From Halomicrobium sp. LC1Hm (GTDB taxonomy: Archaea > Halobacteriota > Halobacteria > Halobacteriales > Haloarculaceae), in assembly GCF_009617995.1 (NCBI RefSeq), contig NZ_CP044129.1:744001-808000 (forward strand): a stretch of 64,000 nucleotides of DNA, in the 5' to 3' direction. Position 1 is the stretch's first letter, and every line of letters starts with the position of its first letter. The position numbers and the translations under genes were made by a program. The notes beneath the pieces are model-generated. The model had not been told where the DNA came from. It saw only the letters and a program-made list of their open reading frames with translations, and ran no database searches. Below, one piece after another: positions 33,409 to 41,964 of this stretch.

Positions 33409-34227
33409 TCAAACCGCCGATCCGATCGGTTGCCAATCGAATTGTTCGAGGAGACGGTTAAGTCGGTCAGCAGTCCGGTCAAGATTCGTGTAGTGGCGCA
33501 GTCGATAGGAGAGAGGCAACTCGTCGAACTGAGGCTGGTCCGGGTCGAGATCCCACGGATGGAGATAGAAGACCACGTCACGGGACCGTGCGATTCGCTT
33601 GAGGCCACGCTGATACACCGGATAGGGCATGACGCGGAAGTATCCGCCGCCCGCCCACGGAAGTGAGATCCCCGGTAGATCAAGGAGGGGAAGTTGGACT
33701 TCGGTCATGTTCTCGTTGAGTGTCGCAATTGTCTCCGTAGAGTCTTCAGGGTGTGTTAGTCGTCCGTAACGGTCGTGGGTGTCAAAGGGAAACGAACTCG
33801 AATCGTATTTGAATCCGAGGTCTGACAGAATATCCACAGCCCAGTCGGTAATCGAGAAACTTGGTGCCCGGTAGCCACGAATCGACTGCGAGACAAGCGG
33901 CTCCAGGACGTCTAACGACCGTTCGATATCAGACCGCACATCAGATTGAGACTGCTCGTAGAGCAGTTTATGGTTATACCCGTGGCTGGCAACCTCGTGA
34001 CCTCGGGAATCTATCTCTTCCACCAGATCCGGATACCGATCGGCTACCCACCCGAGAATAAAAAATGTCGCTTTGATCTCGTGGTTGTCGAGCAAGTCAA
34101 GGATTCGCCTTGTGTTGACACTAACACGCTGTTCGGCCGTTTCCCAATCTGAGCGGTCAACCATCGGCTTCATGTTGTGAGCGTGGAACCAGTCCTCAAT
34201 ATCGAACGAGAGGAAGTACCTACTCAT
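33409..34227 (-). CDS. Polysaccharide deacetylase
   Basis: A 272-aa NodB-type carbohydrate esterase (CE4) of the cytosolic archaeal/XrtA-associated type. Metal and catalytic motifs: FLSFDIEDWF (first Asp pair), IKATFFILGWVADRYPDLV, GHEVASHGYNHKLLYE (the HxxxH zinc motif), RGYRAPSFSIT and VFYLHPWDLDPDQP. It should remove an N-acetyl group from an amino sugar. Its start overlaps the stop of the formyltransferase gene by 4 bp (34224-34227), so they form one translation unit. No signal peptide is present, so it probably acts on a nucleotide- or lipid-linked sugar inside the cell. Confidence 0.88.
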   Translation of the reverse strand: MSRYFLSFDIEDWFHAHNMKPMVDRSDWETAEQRVSVNTRRILDLLDNHEIKATFFILGWVADRYPDLVEEIDSRGHEVASHGYNHKLLYEQSQSDVRSDIERSLDVLEPLVSQSIRGYRAPSFSITDWAVDILSDLGFKYDSSSFPFDTHDRYGRLTHPEDSTETIATLNENMTEVQLPLLDLPGISLPWAGGGYFRVMPYPVYQRGLKRIARSRDVVFYLHPWDLDPDQPQFDELPLSYRLRHYTNLDRTADRLNRLLEQFDWQPIGSAV

Positions 34228-34991
34228 AGGAGCTTACCCCCCTGCCGTTGCAACTCGCGCCGATGTTCAGCTGTCGGAAACGAGAAATACGAACTTTCTC
34301 CTTCCATCAGTCGCAGGTCCTCGGTTCCGTTGGAGATGTCTTTAAGTGCATCAGCGGCGAGTTTGCCACCTGTCCGCTTCCCCTGAATGATTATCTCGTC
34401 AAGTGCCATTCCATCGATAGAGAAAGTCCGTTGCCGGACAATCTTTCCCTGGTCGATATCTTCGACCATCGTATGTACCGTTACTCCGACCTCATTCTCA
34501 CCATGGTACAGCGCCCAGAAGGTCGGAAGCATTCCGCGGTACTTCGGCAATTCCGAAGTATGGACATTGAGGCAACCCCATACTGGAGCATTGAGGACGG
34601 CTTCATCGAATATCTCGGGGGCAGACACCGATAGGATGACGTCGACGTTAACTTCTGTAATCGACTCAACGAACGCGTCAGTATTGATACTTTCACGCTC
34701 TGTAACCGGAATATTGTGATTGGCAGCAACTGATTCGACAGAATACTTGCCCATGCCGATGGCGTCGGCAACAGTCCGCCCAACATAGGAAACGCCACGA
34801 CGGACAAAGTTCGTCAGTCCGTACAACCGGTACATCCGTCGGACGAGTGCGGGAAATGACTCGTTGAACGGTTCCAGCAGCACAACCCTCTCGATTTCCA
34901 CGTCTGCTGGAATTGCCTCAAAAAATTTATCGAAAAAGTGTGGGACATAGAACGGGTCATCTTGGGTGACGACCACAATGCGAAGAGTCAT
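34224..34991 (-). CDS. Formyltransferase-family protein (amino-sugar N-formyltransferase candidate)
   Basis: A 255-aa protein of the methionyl-tRNA/GART formyltransferase fold. The conserved core is present as CLNVHTSELPKYRGMLPTFWAL (the H-x-S-x-L-P-x-Y-R-G motif with catalytic His) and VGVTVHTMVEDIDQGKIVRQ (the catalytic Asp region). The N-terminal half is divergent. In glycan clusters this family makes N-formylated amino sugars using 10-formyl-tetrahydrofolate. A TATA box (CGTATAACG, 35013-35021) lies 22-30 bp upstream. Pairing with the deacetylase suggests acetyl-for-formyl exchange on one sugar. Confidence 0.82.
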   Translation of the reverse strand: MTLRIVVVTQDDPFYVPHFFDKFFEAIPADVEIERVVLLEPFNESFPALVRRMYRLYGLTNFVRRGVSYVGRTVADAIGMGKYSVESVAANHNIPVTERESINTDAFVESITEVNVDVILSVSAPEIFDEAVLNAPVWGCLNVHTSELPKYRGMLPTFWALYHGENEVGVTVHTMVEDIDQGKIVRQRTFSIDGMALDEIIIQGKRTGGKLAADALKDISNGTEDLRLMEGESSYFSFPTAEHRRELQRQGGKLL

Positions 34992-35099
34992 ATCCCTCTT
35001 AGAGTTCGTGGATCGTATAACGTTGATGGACTCATCGTTTTAACGCACGGTCGAGTTGAGCGAGTTTGAGAAATGAGCGGGCTCTAGCGAGAAGTGTCT

Positions 35100-35774
35100 C
35101 TGCAACTCGCAGATCTGCTCAAGAAAACGTTGGAAACAGACAGCCAAGACCTTTGGGAGAACGAGCACACCCCGACAATGTCCGTCGATATGGAGTACGT
35201 CTTTACACGGTGGGGCTGGCGATTAGGGAGACGGTAATAATCTTAGAATTATCGGACGTTAATCGTTCACACGATGCAGTCTGGGCGTGGGCACATACAC
35301 TGTCTAAAGCACAGAGCGACCCGCCGACGGCGACGCTGTCGCGAGTCACGGTCGACGAGAAATAAATCGAAGTTGACGGTGAGAAAGTGGCTCTACGCGG
35401 AGATCGTCATAGAATCGGATTTACTGCTCGAAATCGACGTTTTCAGCCGCCGCGGGACGGTCCCGCGGCGGCGTTTCTGCATCTGCTCACCGAAAAACAC
35501 GATCTCGTCGACACAGAGTTTCTCGTAGATCCTGCAGGCTATTTGACTGCCCTCTCACACCGTGGATTGAGCGGTCGCATCAACTACCAGAGCGAAACCG
35601 CAGCGAAAATGGTTTCACACCGTTATCATGCGAATCAACCGCTTCCACTCGTTTTGGCGGGGCAGTCAATTCAACGAAAGATGATGGCTACGCAGATTCA
35701 GACACCACTACAACCCCTAACGGCCAAATCAAGTGCTCCACGGACGAACGCCAGCTGAGGAGATTCAGAACTAA
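35100..35774 (+). pseudogene. Decayed IS6-like (ISH14/ISH29-type) transposase
   Basis: Full-length but broken DDE transposase of about 225 codons. Matching pieces in shifting frames: LADLLKKTLETDSQDLWENE, AIRETVIILELSDVNRSHDA, WAHTLSKAQSDPPTATLSRV, TVDEK followed by a stop, PAAAFLHLLTEKHDLVDTEF, LVDPAGYLTALSHRGLSG, then KWFHTVIMRINRFHSFWRGS, a stop, and RTPAEEIQN with a natural TAA at 35772. Multiple frameshifts and nonsense codons show it is dead. A GC-rich 12-bp-arm palindrome (35447-35471) is part of the coding region. It lies just before the AT-rich cassette and may mark one end of its insertion. Confidence 0.8.
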
Positions 35775-35887
35775 ACAGTCCCGCTCTTTGAGATAGTAAC
35801 CTTTTTATAACATCCCCAGTCGGAAGGCCCGTTCTGCAGCATCACCTATACAAGAGGATATTAGTGTGTAGGTCAGTCACTTCATAC

Positions 35888-37378
35888 ATGGATATCTTAA
35901 TAACTGGTGCGTCGGGATTTCTGGGAAGTCGTTATCGACATCTTTTGGAAAAAGACCACAATGTAGCGGGAACATTTTATGAGAATCCACAACGGAAACT
36001 GTCCCAGCTAGATATAACTCATAAAGATAGCGTAATAAAAAGAATACAAGAGCTTGATCCAGACATAATTGTACATACTGCAGCAATTTCGGATCCAGAC
36101 ACCTGTGGACGGAAACCCGATATGGCGGCAGAAATTAATGAAGAGGGAACAAGGAATGTCGCAGAGGCAGCCAAACGTGTTGGCGCAAAATTGGTATATA
36201 TATCAACATCATTTGTATTTCCTGCTAACGGGACGTATGCAACTGACTCAACACCAAACCCACAGACAGTATATGGGCAGACCAAATACAATGGGGAAAA
36301 GATAATACAAGATGAGTTATATGATTACATCATTATTCGTTGCCCGAAACTCTTTGGGACAGCTAAGCCTGAGAATGTTAACGATATAACTGAGTCTATA
36401 CTTCGAGCACTTACAGAAGATGGAGAAGCCGAACTAGACGATACGACGGAACGTTATCCTCTCTTTATCGATGATGTGGTATTAGCAACGCAACGATTGT
36501 TGAATATCGACGCACAGGGAATCTATCATCTTAGTACCCACAAGCCGCACACAAAATACGAGTTTGGAAAGTTGGTCGTCGATATTTTTGAATTGGAGGG
36601 TGATCTGATACCTATTGAAGAGAGTGCAAACGTGAACCGCCCATCTGGTATTGAGCTAGACACCACTAATTCCAATAGCCTAGGCATAAAATTTCAGACC
36701 GTTGCCGGGGCATTGAACACGATCAAGCATCAACGAGGCTGTTCATTCAAAACGATCTATTCATTTAATCCAGAAGAATTGGTCGAAGGGGAAAGCGCGA
36801 GTAAGATCCGTGCACGACTCGGCCAAGAGTTAGGTCAAGATGATGATATTGAGGCAGATATGGTTGTACCAGTTCCCGAATCAGGGATCTATCCAGCTAT
36901 GGGATACGCCGATGAAATGGGAATCCCACTTTATCACGGTATTATTCGTGATTATGAGACCGAGAAAACGCTGTACGAACCGAATATCGAAGATCGTACC
37001 CGGATGTTAAGAGAGAAGCTTGTGGCAGTTGAGGACATTCTCGAAGATGAGCGAGTAGTGATCATAGATGAGGCGGTCATATCCGGTCTTACGCTTTCGA
37101 CCGTGATCGACAAATGCCAAACTGCCGGTGTAAGCGAGATTCACGTTCGTATTCCGTCACCTCCAATGCGGACACAGTGCAGTTATGGTGTACTTTCTGA
37201 GGATGCTGATCTAGTAACAGATGGTGCTTCTATGTGCATAAGCGAGCTACAAAAGGAGATTGAAGATAAGTATAACCTATCAAGCTTCCGTTATTTGCCG
37301 ATAGAGAGGTTCCGTCAAAGGGTACCCACAGACTATGGATTTACCTGCACTGAGTGTTTTGAGGGGAACAAACAATGA
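35888..37378 (+). CDS. Fusion of RmlD-like sugar reductase (SDR) and PurF-type phosphoribosyltransferase domain
   Basis: 496 aa. Residues 1-275 are an extended SDR like dTDP-4-dehydrorhamnose reductase: [34 protein letters not shown], then Y-x-x-x-K in [11 protein letters not shown]. Residues about 283-495 align by eye with the C-terminal half of amidophosphoribosyltransferase Pur[48 protein letters not shown] (the PRPP loop, normally VDDSIVRGTT), [17 protein letters not shown] and CTECFEG. Cys285, 431, 487 and 490 correspond to the four Fe-S ligands of Bacillus-type PurF. The Ntn glutaminase domain is absent. The ATG at 35888 is chosen from the SDR motif; it overlaps the next gene by 4 bp. 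AT-rich unlike the flanking genome. Function is unknown; phosphoribosyl or pentose chemistry on a sugar precursor is an inference. Confidence 0.85.
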   Translation: MDILITGASGFLGSRYRHLLEKDHNVAGTFYENPQRKLSQLDITHKDSVIKRIQELDPDIIVHTAAISDPDTCGRKPDMAAEINEEGTRNVAEAAKRVGAKLVYISTSFVFPANGTYATDSTPNPQTVYGQTKYNGEKIIQDELYDYIIIRCPKLFGTAKPENVNDITESILRALTEDGEAELDDTTERYPLFIDDVVLATQRLLNIDAQGIYHLSTHKPHTKYEFGKLVVDIFELEGDLIPIEESANVNRPSGIELDTTNSNSLGIKFQTVAGALNTIKHQRGCSFKTIYSFNPEELVEGESASKIRARLGQELGQDDDIEADMVVPVPESGIYPAMGYADEMGIPLYHGIIRDYETEKTLYEPNIEDRTRMLREKLVAVEDILEDERVVIIDEAVISGLTLSTVIDKCQTAGVSEIHVRIPSPPMRTQCSYGVLSEDADLVTDGASMCISELQKEIEDKYNLSSFRYLPIERFRQRVPTDYGFTCTECFEGNKQ

Positions 37379-37851
37379 TATCAGTACTCTTCTTAGATTG
37401 TGACGGTATTTTGACAACCGGAACCTACCTTTATGACGACACCGGTAAACGGTACAAGGAATTTAGTTCAATAGATAGCAACGGTGTCAACGAAGCATTA
37501 CAAAAGAATATTGCAGTAGAAGTCATAAGTTCTGACCCAACCGGCGATGATATAAATGAGGCACGTTGCAATGATATGGGGATCCCATATTATCGCGCAA
37601 TTGAAGATTCGAAAGAGACAGTTGTTTCTCGCCGATTAAAAGAGCTCGATAAAGAATGGGAAGAGGCAGCTATGATGGGAGATGATATAACCGACATAGA
37701 AGCCCTCAAAAAAGTGAATGTTCCAGTAACAGTCCCCAACGCTGTCAAGAGAGTCAAAAACCTGGTTAGAGATAGAAATGGGTACATAACCAGTAGACAG
37801 GGCGGACATGGTGCTGTCGCTGAAGCCATCCGTTATCAAATTGATAAATGA
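37375..37851 (+). CDS. KdsC-like HAD phosphatase
   Basis: A 158-aa capless HAD phosphatase of the 3-deoxy-octulosonate 8-phosphate phosphatase type. Motif I is [19 protein letters not shown] (D-x-D nucleophile pair), followed by [16 protein letters not shown]; motif II is the Ser of VISSDPT; motif III/IV is [12 protein letters not shown] (Gly-Asp-Asp). [12 protein letters not shown] and [11 protein letters not shown] complete the family pattern. It probably dephosphorylates a sugar or polyol phosphate between the kinase and nucleotidyl-transfer steps. The ATG overlaps the fusion gene's stop (ATGA), and 7 bp separate it from the next gene: a tight three-gene operon. Confidence 0.88.
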   Translation: MISVLFLDCDGILTTGTYLYDDTGKRYKEFSSIDSNGVNEALQKNIAVEVISSDPTGDDINEARCNDMGIPYYRAIEDSKETVVSRRLKELDKEWEEAAMMGDDITDIEALKKVNVPVTVPNAVKRVKNLVRDRNGYITSRQGGHGAVAEAIRYQIDK

Positions 37852-37858
37852 TATTCGC

Positions 37859-39622
37859 ATGATTGTAATAACACTCGCAGCTGGTCTTGGGAGTAGACTT
37901 GTACCGTCATTGGAAAAGCCGATACCTAAATCACTCATTTCGTTGGGATCAGAAAATCTCCTTGAAAGGCAGGTAAGGCAACTCTCTCGCAATGGGGAGA
38001 CGAAACACATCGCCGTTATAGGTAGGCAAGGTGAATGTTGGACAGAAGACTACATCCAGCAATTCGAAGAAACCGTTGACGAGACTGTTATAAACGAAAG
38101 AAATGCTGAGACTGAGGCGGGTTACAGTTTCTTGTTAGGTCTTGAATCGGTTCCCCAAGATGAGGAAGTTCTTGTAATTGATGGTGATATTGTTGCTAAA
38201 GATGACCTCCTTTTGGGATTTCTGAATTGCGGCGCAAATAACGTCGCACTCACCAGGGCCGTTGAGACGAAGGTTGGTTTCGACCAAGGTGCCAGTGTCA
38301 GTTTCGCTTCTGGAACTGATCGCATAGAGTGTTGTAGCTTCGACGTAGAGAGCAATTATGTCTATAGCGGGGCTATGAGGCTTTGTTCTTCCACAGTTAA
38401 ATCCTTGAGTATGCTAGATCCCGAGGATTACGAGCAACAGCAACTGGCAACCATAATAGATAATATAGCAAAAGAATCAGAACTCACCGGCTACACGGTA
38501 AATCCACAGACAGCGGGTGTACAAATAGTAGAAGAGACCTTGGATGGTTACTCCGGAACGGGGAAAACAAATCTCACCAAACAAAAAAATCGGATAACAA
38601 AAAAGGTGAAAGGTGAATCAAAAAAACTTCGCGATGAGATTGACAGGCTCAGACACAGTTATTCACGTTACCCAGACCATTTTCCAGAGATACTGGATGT
38701 TTCTTTGTTTGACGAAGAACCCTCGTACGATATGCCAGACTACACTGAAAGGGGCTTTCAACCCCTTGATGAACTGTTACGTTCGGGAATTAACCCAGAT
38801 GAGCTTGTAGATCTCGCTGAAGACCCGCTAACGTTCATCACAGAGGAGTTTGGTGAAAGGACGGAACCGATAGCTGGCCTATACAAAAATACATTTCTTC
38901 CAAAGATACAGACACGGTATTCCGCTCTTGAAGAGGGCCGAGCTGATTTTAACACAGTTGCGAAGGCAGAAAAGATAAAATCGAATGGTGTAGAAATGCT
39001 TGGTTTACCGAAAGTGAAGCAAGTCCTCAAAAATGATGTTGAATTTCTTGGACGACTTGAACCTCCATATATGACAGATTTTCATGGAGATTTCAAGCCC
39101 GATAATATCCTCGTGAACAGATCAAATGGAGATTTTATTCTAATTGATCCTCGCGGACATTCAGAGATAGGTACCACAACACATGATCCAATGTACGACA
39201 TTGCCAAATTCCTCACCTCCACGCACGGTTACTACACAGCATTCAAACACGGTGATTTCGAAATATCGTTAGAAACTGAGCCATCAGTAGCAGTCAATTA
39301 TGCGATAGAAGGGAACCGCAGAGGTTACGAAACGCTAACCGAAAGCGCTCTTGCACAAGCCGAAGCAATGATAGACGGCGACTCAGACTGGAGGGTCCGT
39401 GTCGACGTACTAGCGGGTCTACTACTCATTGCTAATGCACCCGCTCATATTAATGAAAAGGGGGGAAGAATGTCAATAGCTGAGCTGGTACGTGGATTAG
39501 AATTATTCAATCAAGCTATAGACAGATACGATCCGAAATCGGAATATGAGGGCGAAATATTCAATATTAATACAGGAGAAGATCTTGAGAAGGTTCGGGC
39601 AGTTTTTAATCAAGAGGTTTGA
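37859..39622 (+). CDS. Fusion of nucleotidyltransferase and APH/choline-kinase-like kinase
   Basis: 587 aa. Residues 1-220 are a sugar-phosphate nucleotidyltransferase: VITLAAGLGSRLVPSLEKPI PKSL-type P-loop (residues 3-25), LVIDGDIVAKDDLL (metal Asp), and GAMRLCSS. Residues 235-585 look like a phosphotransferase of the aminoglycoside/choline kinase type: N-lobe region KKVKGESKKLRDEIDRLR, catalytic HGDFKPDNILV (residues 409-419) and LIDPRG (429-433, DFG-equivalent). A similar cytidylyltransferase-kinase pairing activates choline, heptoses and other small alcohols. I infer that it phosphorylates a polyol or sugar and couples it to a nucleotide (CTP or GTP). Start ATG at 37859 from the nucleotidyltransferase motif; an upstream in-frame ATG at 37808 lies within the HAD gene. 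Confidence 0.85.
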   Translation: MIVITLAAGLGSRLVPSLEKPIPKSLISLGSENLLERQVRQLSRNGETKHIAVIGRQGECWTEDYIQQFEETVDETVINERNAETEAGYSFLLGLESVPQDEEVLVIDGDIVAKDDLLLGFLNCGANNVALTRAVETKVGFDQGASVSFASGTDRIECCSFDVESNYVYSGAMRLCSSTVKSLSMLDPEDYEQQQLATIIDNIAKESELTGYTVNPQTAGVQIVEETLDGYSGTGKTNLTKQKNRITKKVKGESKKLRDEIDRLRHSYSRYPDHFPEILDVSLFDEEPSYDMPDYTERGFQPLDELLRSGINPDELVDLAEDPLTFITEEFGERTEPIAGLYKNTFLPKIQTRYSALEEGRADFNTVAKAEKIKSNGVEMLGLPKVKQVLKNDVEFLGRLEPPYMTDFHGDFKPDNILVNRSNGDFILIDPRGHSEIGTTTHDPMYDIAKFLTSTHGYYTAFKHGDFEISLETEPSVAVNYAIEGNRRGYETLTESALAQAEAMIDGDSDWRVRVDVLAGLLLIANAPAHINEKGGRMSIAELVRGLELFNQAIDRYDPKSEYEGEIFNINTGEDLEKVRAVFNQEV

Positions 39623-40033
39623 GTTTTAATCTGTTGCATCTCAAGTTAGTGAAGACACAAAAACAGGGAAAGCAGGGTGGTACTCCGCTTGATTGAGAAT
39701 CATTCGGTTAGATAACCCAACAACCGCTCTGAAGCAGTGAATGAGACAATCTCCAGTGTTAATACGGCGTCTTTCTATAACTAGACAAGGCCGTTGTTCT
39801 CGGCGACGGCTGATCTGGTCAGCTAAGACCACATTAGCCTCACCATCTCAGTACAAGTTCCGGTGTATGGGCTATTTTAATGACGCACGCCACGCCATCT
39901 TAAGGGGTAGCACTCCCGCAAGCAGTAAACCAGAAAAGCCCAATCAACGTGAGAACTGACCGAATAAGATGCAATTCTGCGGTTTCGAACCACTCATATC
40001 AAAGTTTTATCGATAAAGTTATTGGCAAACCAC
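39623..40033. other. Convergent intergenic region, no gene seen
   Basis: 411 bp between the 3' ends of two convergent genes. Only short frames exist (the longest, minus-strand, is 63 codons) and I recognise none of them. GC rises relative to the genes on both sides, so it may be foreign or decayed sequence. A reading frame with no codon bias and no conserved motif is not supported as a gene. Confidence 0.5.
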
Positions 40034-41293
40034 TTATGTATTTTTGATTGATTTTACGATCCGTTCACAAGCATTCCCGTCTGCATATTTAAAGAAATGA
40101 TTTCGAATCTCTTGACGTCGGTGCGCAAATTCATCAGTGCCGTTCACGATTGATTCGAGTTGCTTAAGCAGCTCCTCAAAATTATTTACACGAGGACCAG
40201 CAATCACGTTGTCGTAATTAGGGTGGACACCACGTATCCTCGTGTAGTCAGTGTAATCAGGAGTATAAAAAATAATGGGCCTATCGAGCAATAAAAAGTC
40301 GAAATAAATTGAAGAATAGTCAGTTATGAGAATATCGATTTCTGCCAGGAATTGATGCGAGTCCGTATCCGGCTGAATAAGTTCAATTAAATTGCTCTCA
40401 AGAATACACGTATCTGTATCAAGGTCTCTGTGGGGTTTAATTAGCAATTTTGCATCATTTTGCTGGAGGAACTCCTCAGTTCGCTCCACATCAAAAACCT
40501 CATCAATATTCAATCCATGTCCTTCTCTCAGTGTGGGAAAATAGCCGATCACTACATCAGATTCCTTAATATCTAATTTCTCAGGCACTACATCAATACC
40601 GTCTATAGTATCAAAAGCGGGACTCACTATGGCATCCGTTTTAGGATAGCCAGTGTAGATCGTGTGCGTATCTCGATCAAGACGATGATCCAACCAGGCA
40701 CGCGCCTTTGCTTCAGAGTCATATTGATTAAAATGGTTTCTCTCGTGTTCAGAGCTAAAAACACCATAATCAGGGGTTTTCCACGACACAAGCCTATGTA
40801 GCCAATTTGTATTTGAATCCGCCGACGCTTTAAGAGGGATTCCATGGCCCATTTGAATGATATTCGCCCCGCCTGTCAACCACCAAGGAAATAGACCAGG
40901 CCCCGCATCAATTGGAATGTATTTTGCTCGTAGGATATAATAGCGCCCTTTTATTGAATTCAATTTGTAGACTTCATATCCCTCATCTAACAGCCTCTCA
41001 TATAACTCAGAGGATCTCGTTAACCAGATAGGTCGATCCTCTCCAGGATTCTCTTTTGACAAATATTGAAATAAATATCTTTTGTTTTGTGAGAATTCTT
41101 GGCCAGAATAAAAGTCAGAGAACACCCATATTTGACTATCTCTCCCCACTAGATATGTATAAATTCTCATAAATAGATGGAGAATAACATATGGGAAAAC
41201 GATTTTACTTAATGTAAATATGTATATCCTCTTTAAAAAGTGGACTATTCCGTCTTCCCTCAATATATTGACGCTATTTCGTAGTAGCTTCAT
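40034..41293 (-). CDS. CDP-glycerol glycerophosphotransferase family protein (TagB/TagF-like)
   Basis: A 419-aa membrane-associated enzyme. The N-terminal 50 residues contain hydrophobic, positively flanked segments (FTLSKIVFPYVILHLFMRIY). The PF04464-type domain follows: QMGHGIPLKA (catalytic His region), FSSEHERNHFNQY, TGYPKTDAIV, VIGYFPTLREGHG, LLIKPHRDL and the hallmark ITDYSSIYFDFLLLDRPIIF. Family members transfer glycerol- or ribitol-phosphate units from CDP-polyols onto lipid-linked acceptors, as in teichoic acids. It is strongly AT-rich and faces the three-gene cassette, whose product could be its donor. It might also be a phosphate-linked polymerase for other polyols. Confidence 0.88.
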   Translation of the reverse strand: MKLLRNSVNILREDGIVHFLKRIYIFTLSKIVFPYVILHLFMRIYTYLVGRDSQIWVFSDFYSGQEFSQNKRYLFQYLSKENPGEDRPIWLTRSSELYERLLDEGYEVYKLNSIKGRYYILRAKYIPIDAGPGLFPWWLTGGANIIQMGHGIPLKASADSNTNWLHRLVSWKTPDYGVFSSEHERNHFNQYDSEAKARAWLDHRLDRDTHTIYTGYPKTDAIVSPAFDTIDGIDVVPEKLDIKESDVVIGYFPTLREGHGLNIDEVFDVERTEEFLQQNDAKLLIKPHRDLDTDTCILESNLIELIQPDTDSHQFLAEIDILITDYSSIYFDFLLLDRPIIFYTPDYTDYTRIRGVHPNYDNVIAGPRVNNFEELLKQLESIVNGTDEFAHRRQEIRNHFFKYADGNACERIVKSIKNT

Positions 41294-41964
41294 TATGTGA
41301 TGTTATATATTGATGGTGGACCAGTACTATAACCCACGGTTTTCCCGTTGGAACAGCGACTTCTAAGTTGGTACCGATCCGTGAAGAGTTTGGTAATATT
41401 TTACATCTCATATTCTCCTATACTGGTTTGATAGCGTTTAATGGCAATGAATAAAGCAGGAGAACGAAAAATCGAATAAATGGGCTACTGAAGCAGGCGT
41501 CAAAATGCTTACTAAGAATGCTTCATCAATTACATATATTATTGATGAGTGTTATAGTGTGGTGCCAGCAACTCTTCTTCAGATCTGTGAAAACTAGCTC
41601 TATTCATTCTAACTCAATCCCGGTGTCTATTAACGTACTATATCTAATATAGCTTTTATCCCCATTACTAATATTTATCATATATAGTAGTCACAAGTGA
41701 CGTACTGGATTCAATATTATATTTCTTGTATTATTACTGTTTATTGACTGATAATGGTAATATGTTGATTAGTTGTAGTGCCTTTGACTGGCGTTGTGAG
41801 GCTCTACAGCCACAAACTGTGCAAATGACGGAGAAACTTCCTACTTAATACACCTTAGCGTCTGGGCCGCTCCGGTTGACCGACAACCAAGATCGCGGTT
41901 TCATGTACCCTTGCGGTAACCAAAGTATAACTACTTAGGTGCTGCCGTAGTGGGATTAGCTATC
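41294..41964. other. AT-rich intergenic region, no gene seen
   Basis: 671 bp with many short AT runs and stops in all frames. It holds the promoter of the minus-strand gene at 41293 (AT-rich stretch near 41310-41325) and probably that of the plus-strand gene at 41965. I see no conserved protein fragment. Composition changes from very AT-rich at the left to average at the right, so the boundary of the foreign cassette may be here. Confidence 0.45.

Noticed and set aside
35447-35471. Strong GC-rich palindrome (12-bp arms, 1-nt spacer)
   Set aside because: It lies within the codons of the dead transposase (the segment equivalent to GRxGTDPAAAF) and is explained by codon use; no regulatory role is needed.
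39641-39832. A 63-codon minus-strand frame that could be a transposase fragment
   Set aside because: I could not match it to any transposase segment in any frame, so it is left as unassigned intergenic sequence.
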